This document shows, one piece after another, positions 27,988-35,017 of a stretch of 64,000 nucleotides of DNA. This DNA comes from Streptomyces sp. NRRL WC-3605 (GTDB lineage: Bacteria; Actinomycetota; Actinomycetes; Streptomycetales; Streptomycetaceae), in NCBI RefSeq assembly GCF_001509795.1, contig NZ_LLZN01000056.1, positions 124,001 to 188,000 on the forward strand. Reading direction: 5' to 3'. The notes beneath the pieces were generated by a model, which had not been told where the DNA came from, did no database searches, and saw only the letters and a list, made by a program, of their open reading frames with translations. Made by a program: the position numbers and the translations under genes. Position 1 is the first letter of the stretch. Each line of letters starts with the position of its first letter.

Positions 27988-28917
27988 ATGACCGTGATCG
28001 TGCGCGACCTCCGTATCGAAGACCCCGGTGACGTCGGGCGGTTCGTCCACTGCCGGCATCTCGCCCTTCCGCACATGCTGTGGAACGAGGACGCGGTCCG
28101 CCACCATCGGACGCACACGCACCCCGACGCCCACTACCGCTGCCTGGTGGCGGAGGAGGACGGCGAGACGATCGGTACGGTCCAGACCGGACTGGCGTAC
28201 GACAGCCCGGAGCCGGGCCAGGGCCACCTCAACGTCTATGTGCGGCCGGACCGTACGCGGCGCGGCGCGGGCGGGCTGCTGGTGCGGGCCGCGGAGGAGC
28301 ATCTGGCGGCGCGGGGCGCGACCAGGCTGTTCTCCTGGGTGCTGGACGAGCCGGGGCACCGCGCGTTCGCCGAGCGCCGCGGCTACCGGCCCAGCCGTTC
28401 CTCCCACTTCCTGCGCCTGGACCTGGCCGGCGGGGCCCCGCCACAGCTCCCGGACCCGCCGCCCGGCGTGGAGCTGCGCACGGCCGCCGACTTCGCGGAC
28501 GACCCGCGCCCGCTGTTCCTGCTGGACGCCGAGGTGACGGCGGACGAACCGAGCGATGTACCCGCCGAGTTCACCGACTACGAGGTCTGGCTGCGGGAGA
28601 CCTGGCGGCATCCCCTCCTCGACCTCGGCCTCACCTCGGTCGCGGTGGCCGGCGGCCGTCCCGTGGCCTTCAGCCTCGCCCACACGGACGGCACGACCCG
28701 CTACGCGACGGCCATGACCGGGACCGCGCGCGCCCTGCGCGGGCAGGGCCTGGCGGGGCTCGTCAAGAGCCACTCCCTGCACCGCGCCCGCGCGGCGGGG
28801 TACGAGGAGGCGCTGACCGGCAACGACAGCGACAATGCACCCATGCTGGCGATCAACCGCCGGCTCGGGTACGAGATCCGCGCGACGGAGGTGCGGCATG
28901 TCCGCGAACTCGGCTGA
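27988..28917 (+). CDS. Tandem GNAT N-acetyltransferase
   Basis: This 309-residue cytosolic protein has two GNAT folds. The first, at about 1-155, has HLNVYVRPDRTRRGAGGLLVRAAEEHL with the acetyl-CoA pyrophosphate loop RRGAGG. The second, at about 160-309, has GTARALRGQGLAGLVKSHSLHRARAAGYEEALTGNDSDNAPMLAINRRLGYE with RGQGLA. The second half is closer to the mycothiol-synthase-like or antibiotic-acetyltransferase pattern. The substrate is unknown. The DUF402 gene begins inside its last 20 bases, so they are cotranscribed. Confidence 0.92.
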   Translation: MTVIVRDLRIEDPGDVGRFVHCRHLALPHMLWNEDAVRHHRTHTHPDAHYRCLVAEEDGETIGTVQTGLAYDSPEPGQGHLNVYVRPDRTRRGAGGLLVRAAEEHLAARGATRLFSWVLDEPGHRAFAERRGYRPSRSSHFLRLDLAGGAPPQLPDPPPGVELRTAADFADDPRPLFLLDAEVTADEPSDVPAEFTDYEVWLRETWRHPLLDLGLTSVAVAGGRPVAFSLAHTDGTTRYATAMTGTARALRGQGLAGLVKSHSLHRARAAGYEEALTGNDSDNAPMLAINRRLGYEIRATEVRHVRELG

Positions 28918-29401
28918 CCGGCCCGTCCGGCTGGACGTGGTGCTCGTCAAGGGCGGGCGAACGAAGATCCGTTACGCGGCGGAGCTGCTGGACGATGACG
29001 GCGTCCGCGTCGCCGTCCGCGCCCCGTGGGCGGGCTCAGGGGTCCGCGACTTCGGCTTCGTGCGCTTCGAGCCGGGCGACGTGTTCACCGAGTACTACTG
29101 GCGGGACCGCTGGTACTCGGTGAAGGAGGTCCGCGCCGCGTCGGGCGCCCGCAAGGGCTGGTACTGCGACGTCACCCGCCCGGCCACGCGCTCGGGCGGC
29201 GAGCTGGTGGTGGAGGACCTCGACCTGGACCTGTGGTGCTCGGCCGACGGGGCGGAGGTGCGCCGGCTCGACGAGGACGAGTTCGCCGAGAGCGGTCTGA
29301 CCGAGGCGGACCCGGAGGCCGCCGCCGCGGCGGTCGCCGCCCTGGACGAGCTGGAGGCGCGCGCGAGGGGCGAGGGCGGCCTGGAGTCGCTGCTGCGGTA
29401 G
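28898..29401 (+). CDS. DUF402 family protein
   Basis: This 167-residue protein has the DUF402 signature: GDVFTEYYWRDRWYSVKEVR followed by GWYCDVTRPATRSGGELVVEDLDLDLWCSADG. Members such as the FomD and nucleoside-diphosphatase-like proteins bind divalent metal and act on phosphorylated nucleotides. The YCDV and DLDLDLW residues match that metal/phosphate site. An acidic Ala-rich tail follows. The ATG overlaps the preceding GNAT gene by 20 nt. The substrate here is unknown. Confidence 0.88.
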   Translation: MSANSADRPVRLDVVLVKGGRTKIRYAAELLDDDGVRVAVRAPWAGSGVRDFGFVRFEPGDVFTEYYWRDRWYSVKEVRAASGARKGWYCDVTRPATRSGGELVVEDLDLDLWCSADGAEVRRLDEDEFAESGLTEADPEAAAAAVAALDELEARARGEGGLESLLR

Positions 29402-29405
29402 GCGG

Positions 29406-30020
29406 CTACGGGACGGCGACGACCGCGTACCGCTCGTCGGTCACGGCCCTCCCCCACAGCCGGGCGTCACCCGACAGACGCTCCACGCGGACGTCCCCGG
29501 CGAGGGGCGCGAGCAGGCCGGTGAGCCGGTCCGCCGGTATGCCGACCGGGCTGACCGCGCCCCACACGCCTTCCACCAGCACGAGGCGTCCCCCTGGCCG
29601 CAGCAGCCCCGCCCAGTGCCGCAGCACGCGCGCGGGGTCCGCCTGCGTCCACAGGACGTGCCGGACGAGCACGGCGTCGAAGCGGTCCTCGCCGACCGGC
29701 GGCGCCGCCGCGTCACCGACGAGGAACACGGCGTCACGTCCGGCGAGCTTGGCGCGGGCGCGCTCCACCATCGCCGGGGACAGGTCCACGCCCGTCACCC
29801 GGTGTCCCTGCTCGGCCGCGAGCAGCGACAGGCTGCCGGTGCCGCAGCCGACGTCGAGGAGGTCGCCGGGGCGGGCGGGCAGCCAGGAGCGCAGCCGGTC
29901 GGCCCACGCCTGCCGCACCTCGGGGTCGCGCAGGCCGTGGTCGGGCTCGTCGTCGAAGGCGGGCGCGGCGGCGTCCCAGTCCGTGTACGCACTGCCGAGA
30001 GGCTGTTCACCGTTCGTCAT
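29406..30020 (-). CDS. Class I SAM-dependent methyltransferase
   Basis: This is a 204-residue soluble methyltransferase. Motif I LLDVGCGTGSLSLLAAEQGH (about 53-72), motif II VTGVDLSP and motif III LLRPGGRLVLVEG define the Rossmann fold of the UbiE/Methyltransf_11 class. The start at ATG 30020 gives MTNGEQPLG. It converges on the DUF402 gene with a 4-bp gap. The methylated substrate cannot be read from the sequence. Confidence 0.92.
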   Translation of the reverse strand: MTNGEQPLGSAYTDWDAAAPAFDDEPDHGLRDPEVRQAWADRLRSWLPARPGDLLDVGCGTGSLSLLAAEQGHRVTGVDLSPAMVERARAKLAGRDAVFLVGDAAAPPVGEDRFDAVLVRHVLWTQADPARVLRHWAGLLRPGGRLVLVEGVWGAVSPVGIPADRLTGLLAPLAGDVRVERLSGDARLWGRAVTDERYAVVAVP

Positions 30021-30164
30021 GGGCCCAGCGTGACACCCGCCACTGACAACGGGATTCGTGACGGCCGCCACTGACAGGACCTGCGGCGATGAGGAACTCT
30101 CCCCGCACGTGTCTACCTCCGTGCCAACGCGGAACACGGTAGGCCTGCACTGAAGGAGGCAGCC

Positions 30165-30299
30165 ATGCGCCGGACAACCGTGCAGAAGCCCCTGAAGAAG
30201 TCGGATGCCCGCAAGGTCCGCGAGGAGGCGGATCTGTCCCCGTCGGGACGACCCGAGATCCGCAAGGACATCGCCCGCACCTGGTGGCCGGAAGGCTGA
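30165..30299 (+). CDS. 44-residue basic hypothetical protein
   Basis: ATG 30165 is preceded by GAAGGAGGCAGCC, a near-consensus ribosome site, and the frame runs 44 codons to TGA. The product starts MRRTTVQKPLKKSDARKV and ends in ARTWWPEG; it is rich in Lys and Arg and has a conserved-looking WW near the end. Third positions are almost all G or C. No function is known. The strong ribosome site and codon use make it a likely true small gene. Confidence 0.6.
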   Translation: MRRTTVQKPLKKSDARKVREEADLSPSGRPEIRKDIARTWWPEG

Positions 30300-30330
30300 G
30301 ACGCCGCGCCGTCCGCCGTACCGGACCGGA

Positions 30331-30780
30331 TCAGCCGAGCCGCTTGCGGTAGTGCAGGCGGTCGTAGGGCCCGCTCACGCGCCTCTCGGCGACCTCGTAG
30401 CCGTACTTCGGATAGATCCTCTGGTTCTCCCACATCATCGCGTTCGTGTAGAGCCTGACCTCGGGCAGGCCGAGCGCACGCGCGTGTGCCTCGACGAACC
30501 TCAGCAGCCGTCCCCCGACGCCCTGCCCCTGGGCGTCGGGGTGCACGGCGAGGGTGTCGAGGTACAGGTGGTCGGTGTGCGCCTCCAACACGACCAGCCC
30601 CGTCACGGGCCGGCCCGTCACGTACACCTTCCCCGCGGCCACGTTCGCCGCGTGGTCGGCCTCCATGGGCACGGGCACCACCCCGATGCGCTCGATGTAC
30701 GGCGTGAACGCCGCGTCGGTCACCGCCTTCACGGCCGGTACGTCGGCGGCGGTGGCCGGCCGGATCTGCTCGCTCGTCAT
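30331..30780 (-). CDS. GNAT N-acetyltransferase
   Basis: This is a 149-residue single-domain GNAT enzyme: YLDTLAVHPDAQGQGVGGRLLRFVEAHARALG carries the acetyl-CoA loop QGQGVG (about 90-95), and LYTNAMMWENQRIYPKYGYE is the C-terminal signature. It is cytosolic, and the acceptor amine is unknown. ATG 30780 has no ribosome site but has a -10 box 6 nt upstream, suggesting a leaderless message. It diverges from the LPMO gene. Confidence 0.92.
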   Translation of the reverse strand: MTSEQIRPATAADVPAVKAVTDAAFTPYIERIGVVPVPMEADHAANVAAGKVYVTGRPVTGLVVLEAHTDHLYLDTLAVHPDAQGQGVGGRLLRFVEAHARALGLPEVRLYTNAMMWENQRIYPKYGYEVAERRVSGPYDRLHYRKRLG

Positions 30781-30786
30781 GGGACG

Positions 30787-30792
30787 ACGCTA
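30787..30792 (-). promoter_or_regulatory. -10 box of a leaderless GNAT gene
   Basis: On the minus strand this reads TAGCGT, 6 nt before the ATG at 30780, with no ribosome site between. Confidence 0.45.
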
Positions 30793-30944
30793 TCTACCTG
30801 ATCCCAGGCTGAGCGGTTCCTTAAGGCGACCCTAAAGATCGCCATCACCTCTCTCCGGCAGGCGATTTCGGCCTTCGTCCGGGCTAACTTCTGATCGCCC
30901 CCACGGGATTCACCCCCTGCACCAGGCCCCTGAGGAGATCCGCC

Positions 30945-31955
30945 ATGCCCGCACGCCGCAAGGCCGCCGTCGTCGCCGCGCTCGGTCTGACGCCGCTCGC
31001 CCTGACCGCACTCGCCGCCGCGCCCGCCTCGGCGCACGGCTCGATGGGCGACCCGGTCAGCCGGGTCTCGCAGTGCTACGCGGAGGGCCCGGAGAGCCCG
31101 GGGTCCGCCGCGTGCAAGGCGGCCGTCGCGGCCGGCGGCACCCAGGCCCTGTACGACTGGAACGGCATCCGCATCGGGGACGCGGGCGGCCGGCACCAGG
31201 AGCTGATCCCGGACGGGAAGCTGTGCAGCGCGAACAACGCCGAGTTCAAGGGGCTCGACCTGGCCCGCGCGGACTGGCCGGCGACGAGCGTGAAGAGCGG
31301 GTCGTACACCTTCAAGTACCGGGTCACGGCCCCGCACAAGGGCACCTTCAAGGTGTACGTCACCAAGCCGGGCTACGACCCGTCGAAGCCGCTGGCCTGG
31401 GGTGACCTGGATCTGGCGAACCCGGTGGCGAGCGCCGTGGACCCGGTGGCGGAGGGCGGCTTCTACACGTTCTCCGGCACGCTGCCCGAGCGGTCGGGCA
31501 AGCAGGTGCTGTACGCGGTCTGGCAGCGCTCGGACAGCCCTGAGGCGTTCTACTCCTGCTCGGACGTCACCTTCGGTGGCGGCAGTGGCAGCGGGAGCGG
31601 CGGCGGCACCGCGGGCGGCGGGTCCACGACGGCCCCCGGGTCGTCGGCGGCGCCGAGCGCGTCCGCGCCCTCCGAGAAGCAGATCGAGGCCGGTACCGAG
31701 AAGTCGACGGTCGAGCACGGCGGGCACGGGGACCAGGACGCCCGCACGTCGGCCGAGCCGGCAGCGGCCGGGGCGACGCCGTCCGTCGCGGCGAACCGGC
31801 CGAAGGCCGCGAGCGCCGGGGAGAACCTGGCGGAGACGGGAGGGGACGCCTCCACCGGGTATCTGGCGGTGGGCGGGGCGGCCACGCTGGCGCTGGGTTC
31901 GGCGGTCCTGTTCGCGTCGGTGCGCCGGCGGGCGGCGGGCGGCGCCCGGCGCTGA
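30945..31955 (+). CDS. Cell-wall-anchored AA10 lytic polysaccharide monooxygenase
   Basis: This 336-residue exported copper enzyme cleaves chitin or cellulose oxidatively. The signal peptide (about 1-30) ends SASA, so the mature N-terminus is HGSMGDPVSRV, giving the His1 copper brace. The second brace His is in VTAPHKGTFKV, and EAFYSCSD supplies the axial aromatic. After the catalytic domain (about 31-210) come a Gly/Ser linker, LAETGG (a class E sortase LAxTG signal), a transmembrane helix and RRRAAGGARR. It should be covalently attached to peptidoglycan. ATG 30945 follows GAGGAGATCCGCC. Confidence 0.94.
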   Translation: MPARRKAAVVAALGLTPLALTALAAAPASAHGSMGDPVSRVSQCYAEGPESPGSAACKAAVAAGGTQALYDWNGIRIGDAGGRHQELIPDGKLCSANNAEFKGLDLARADWPATSVKSGSYTFKYRVTAPHKGTFKVYVTKPGYDPSKPLAWGDLDLANPVASAVDPVAEGGFYTFSGTLPERSGKQVLYAVWQRSDSPEAFYSCSDVTFGGGSGSGSGGGTAGGGSTTAPGSSAAPSASAPSEKQIEAGTEKSTVEHGGHGDQDARTSAEPAAAGATPSVAANRPKAASAGENLAETGGDASTGYLAVGGAATLALGSAVLFASVRRRAAGGARR

Positions 31956-31975
31956 CCCGGGGGCACCCCTGAGTT

Positions 31976-32014
31976 CCGGGGCCTGAACGGCGGCTCAGGC
32001 CGGTCAGGCCCCGG
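31976..32014. terminator. Hairpin between convergent LPMO and lipase genes
   Basis: CCGGGGCCTGA (31976-31986) pairs with TCAGGCCCCGG (32004-32014). An alternative inner stem, GCCTGA with TCAGGC (31995-32000), uses the same left arm. Confidence 0.6.
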
Positions 32015-32085
32015 CGGTGTGCTCGCGGTCGGCCGCCAGCGCTGTGACCGGAAGGGTTCACCGGCTCGCGGCGCCCGGCACGGCA

Positions 32086-32955
32086 CTAGCCGATCGCGGA
32101 CGCGCAGGTGGTGGGGGTGGCGTGGGCCGGGTCGAGCGCGTTGGTCACCTCGTGGAAGGCGATGCGGTCGGTCAGGCCCACGAGGGCGTGTTCGGACAGG
32201 TCGAGCGCGCACTTGTCCTGGATGAGGACGTTCTTCACGGAGGAGCCGGTCAGGAACTGGGTCCGGTACGGGGTGACCACCTCGTCGTACCTGGTGGCGA
32301 TGACGGTGTAGCGCACCCCGGGCACGGTGTCGCCGTCCGCGTTGAGCCGTTTCATGAAGTCGGACCCGGCGACCTGCTGGGCGAGGGCGGGGGTGGCGGC
32401 GTTCAGGAGGTCGCCGGCGCCGGGGAAGTACGGCAGCAGGTTGGCGAGGCCGGACAGGGTGGTGCCGTGGTTGTTGGGCGCGATGCCGACGAGGGCGTTC
32501 ACCTTGGAGGCGCCGCCGAGGAACTTGAGGTAGTAGCGGGGCATCATGCCGCCCTGGGAGTGGCCGACGAGGTCGGCCTTCGCGGCGCCGGTGGCGGCGA
32601 GCACCTTGTCGACGAAGGCCGACAGCTGTTCGGCCGACTTGTCGATGGGGCCGAGGGCGTGGAAGAGCGGCACGCCCGGGAGTTCGCCGTAGTCGAGGGA
32701 GAAGACGCAGTAGCCCCGGTTGGTCAGATAGGGCGCGAGGAACAGCCAGTTGTCGACGGAGTTGGCGAAGGTGCCGTGCACCAGGACGACGGGGCGGGGG
32801 TGGGCGGCGGAGGGCTTGCAGGAGTAGTCGTTCCAGCCGCTGCTGGGGGCCTTCGGCGCCGGGGCGGCCTGGGCGGCGGTGGCGGGGACGACGGCGACCG
32901 CGGCGGTCAGCAGCAGTGCGGCCAGGGGTCTGAGCACTCGTTTCCAGGGCAGCAT
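32086..32955 (-). CDS. Secreted triacylglycerol lipase (alpha/beta hydrolase)
   Basis: This 289-residue exported lipase has a signal peptide at about 1-30 (cleavage at AQA). The oxyanion segment PVVLVHGTFANSVDNW is followed by the nucleophile elbow GHSQGG (about 151-156). The catalytic Asp and His lie near the C-terminus, with His in LSEHALVGLTDRIAFHEV. It resembles the class of Streptomyces lipases annotated as lipase class 2. ATG 32955 follows GAGGAGATCACCCG. It converges on the LPMO gene across a hairpin. Confidence 0.93.
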   Translation of the reverse strand: MLPWKRVLRPLAALLLTAAVAVVPATAAQAAPAPKAPSSGWNDYSCKPSAAHPRPVVLVHGTFANSVDNWLFLAPYLTNRGYCVFSLDYGELPGVPLFHALGPIDKSAEQLSAFVDKVLAATGAAKADLVGHSQGGMMPRYYLKFLGGASKVNALVGIAPNNHGTTLSGLANLLPYFPGAGDLLNAATPALAQQVAGSDFMKRLNADGDTVPGVRYTVIATRYDEVVTPYRTQFLTGSSVKNVLIQDKCALDLSEHALVGLTDRIAFHEVTNALDPAHATPTTCASAIG

Positions 32956-33133
32956 CGGGTGATCTCCTCGCGACTCAGGGGGGAGGTGCGACGGCCTTGC
33001 GCCCTGTGATCCGGATCACGAAGGATGCTGTTCACTCGTCAAGTTACGGGCGAGTAGCACCGGTGGGAAGTTACGCGTCGGTAAAAACTTCCAGTGGTAA
33101 CCAGGGGATCTGATAGAGCCCCCCGACAGGACG

Positions 33134-33580
33134 TCACCAACCAGGACGGACCGGGCCGTTGGAGGCGATGCGCGTCAGCCCGTGCAGCAGGGACCGCAGT
33201 TCCCCCTCGCCCAGCTCAGCGGCCCAGGAGCCCACGACCTCCGCCGCCGCCTCCTCGGCGGCGCGGGTGCAGGCCCACCCCCGGCCGGTGAGCACGACCA
33301 GCCGGGCGCGCGCGTCGGCGGGATGCGGCCGCCGCTCGGCGTACCCCTTGCGCACGATCTCGTCGACGAGCTGGCTCGCGGCCTGCTTGGTGACCCCGAG
33401 GTGGGCGGCGAGCTCGGTGACCGTGGCGCCGTCCGGGGCGAGCCGGGCGAACGCGAACCCGTGCGCGGGCCGCAGCCCCTCGAAGCCCCGGGCGACCACG
33501 CCGTCGTGGATGCGCCGGGTGAGGTCGCCGGCGGCGGCGAGCAGGGCGGCGGACAGGGCCATGGCGTCGGAGTTCTGCAC
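33134..33580 (-). CDS. MarR family regulator
   Basis: This 148-residue winged-helix dimer has its core at about 25-115: GATVTELAAHLGVTKQAASQLVDEIVRKGY is the recognition helix region, and RRPHPADARARLVVLTGRG is the wing. It diverges from a cupin gene, and the 85-bp gap holds repeated CTTGAC-GTCAAG sites, so it very likely represses both genes. MarR proteins usually respond to phenolic or oxidising compounds. Alternative starts lie within the first ten codons. Confidence 0.93.
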   Translation of the reverse strand: MQNSDAMALSAALLAAAGDLTRRIHDGVVARGFEGLRPAHGFAFARLAPDGATVTELAAHLGVTKQAASQLVDEIVRKGYAERRPHPADARARLVVLTGRGWACTRAAEEAAAEVVGSWAAELGEGELRSLLHGLTRIASNGPVRPGW

Positions 33581-33597
33581 GCAGGCATTGAAACACC

Positions 33598-33645
33598 CTT
33601 GACCGACTGGTCAAGAAGCTTGACCATATAGTCAAGCAGCTTGAC
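33598..33645. promoter_or_regulatory. Phased MarR operator array
   Basis: CTTGACC-GACT-GGTCAAG (33598-33615) and CTTGAC-CATATA-GTCAAG (33619-33636) are perfect 18-bp inverted repeats. A third CTTGAC half-site is at 33640-33645. The three begin exactly 21 bp apart, two helical turns, so bound dimers would lie on one face of the DNA. The last half-site is beside the cupin ribosome site. Confidence 0.7.
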
Positions 33646-33664
33646 CATTGTGAAGGAGTTCGTC

Positions 33665-34039
33665 ATGCCCGTCGTCCGTCCGTCCGACGCCGTGGTGCAC
33701 GAGATGCACGGCGCCCGTTTCGTCTCGTACGCCACCCCGCTCACCGGCAGCCGGGAGCTGTGCGCCTGGCGCGGCGAGGTGCCGGCCGGCACCCGCGCGC
33801 CCGCGCACACCGTCACCAAGGAGGAGATCCTGCACGTCCTCGACGGCGAACTGCGCGTCACGCTCGACGGGGAGACGACCCACGTCACCGCGGGCGACAC
33901 CCTCATCGTCAATGCCGGCGCCACCCTCACCGTCGAGAACCACGGCGCGCGTCCCGCGATCACCTGGGTGACCACGCTCGTCGGCCTTGAGGCCGAACTC
34001 GCGGACGGGACGCGCATCGCTCCCCCGTGGGCCCGCTGA
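33665..34039 (+). CDS. Cupin domain protein
   Basis: This 124-residue single cupin barrel has motif 1 in VPAGTRAPAHTVTKEEILHVLDGELRV (His and Glu metal ligands) and motif 2 in GDTLIVNAGATLTVENHGARPAI, where the usual His is weak. It may be a small dioxygenase, isomerase or binding protein. ATG 33665 follows GAAGGAGTTCGTC. Control by the divergent MarR protein suggests a response to a small aromatic or oxidant, but that is inference. Confidence 0.9.
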   Translation: MPVVRPSDAVVHEMHGARFVSYATPLTGSRELCAWRGEVPAGTRAPAHTVTKEEILHVLDGELRVTLDGETTHVTAGDTLIVNAGATLTVENHGARPAITWVTTLVGLEAELADGTRIAPPWAR

Positions 34040-34042
34040 GGC

Positions 34043-35017
34043 TCACGCGGCCAGCGCCCCCGGCACCACCGCGTGCGCCCCGAACTTCGCCCGCACCCGG
34101 TCCGCCACCTCCTCGACGCGGCGCGCCTTCTCGTCCACCGGGTCGAAGGTGAGCTGATACGGGGCCCGTTCGGCCGGGTCGAGGCCCTCGGCGCGCAGCG
34201 CGACCGCCCGGACGCGGGCGCGCTGGAGGCCCAGGGCCTCGTACAGGCCGTAGGCCGTCCTGGTCAGCGCCGCCGAGTGGGCCGTGGGTTCGCCCAGGGT
34301 GCGGCTGCGTGTCGTGGAGGAGCGGTCCGCGTAGCGCACGGTCAGGGTCAGGGTGCGGCAGACCTTGTCCAGGGCGCGCAGCCGGGCGCCCAGTTCCTCG
34401 GCGGCGGAGAGCAGGGCGCGGCGGTGGTGTCCGGGGTCCAGTTCGTCGCGGGCGAAGGGACGTTCGGTGGCCAGTGAGCGGGACACGGCGTCCGGGACGA
34501 CCCGGCCGCGGTCGATGCCGCTCGCCTTCTCGCGCAGTTCCCGGCCGGCCCGGGCACCGATCAGCCGCTGAAGGGTGGACAGGGGTGCGGCGGCGACCCG
34601 GCCGAGGGTTTCGAGGCCGTACGCGCCCAGCGTGCGGGCGGCGGCCGGGCCCACGCCGGGCAGCGCCGCCACGGGCCGCTCGGCCAGGAACTCCGCGAGG
34701 GCGTCCGGGTCCCGGGGTGCCACGCCGGTCACGCCGGGCCGGGCGTCCCGCAGGGCCACGCGGGCCAGCACGGGGCCCGGGCCCGCGCCGATCGCGCAGT
34801 CGACCCCGTGGTGGGCGAGGGCCCGCACCCGGATCACCGACGCCAGTTCGACGGCGTCCCGGCCGAAGTACCGTTCGGCGCCGCGCAGATCGGCCAGCGC
34901 CAGGTCCGGGGGCAGCGCCTGGACGACGGGCGTGAAGTCCTCCAGCAGTCCGAGCAGCCCGGGCAGGGCCGTCTCGTCCCCGGTCGGCAGCTGGAAACGT
35001 ACGCAGAGGATGGTCAT
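34043..35017 (-). CDS. ImuB-like Y-family polymerase homologue
   Basis: This 324-residue protein has the palm, fingers and little-finger layout of Y-family polymerases. Recognisable parts include VAALPGVGPAAARTLGAYGLETLGRVA (helix-hairpin-helix) and a QLTFD clamp-binding-like motif near the C-terminus. The first catalytic Asp of true polymerases is missing (N-terminus ILCVRFQLP), and the SIDE box reads PPDLALAD, losing the Glu. It is thus probably a non-catalytic mutasome partner like ImuB, acting with DnaE2. ATG 35017 overlaps the dnaE2 stop (ATGA). Confidence 0.82.
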   Translation of the reverse strand: MTILCVRFQLPTGDETALPGLLGLLEDFTPVVQALPPDLALADLRGAERYFGRDAVELASVIRVRALAHHGVDCAIGAGPGPVLARVALRDARPGVTGVAPRDPDALAEFLAERPVAALPGVGPAAARTLGAYGLETLGRVAAAPLSTLQRLIGARAGRELREKASGIDRGRVVPDAVSRSLATERPFARDELDPGHHRRALLSAAEELGARLRALDKVCRTLTLTVRYADRSSTTRSRTLGEPTAHSAALTRTAYGLYEALGLQRARVRAVALRAEGLDPAERAPYQLTFDPVDEKARRVEEVADRVRAKFGAHAVVPGALAA

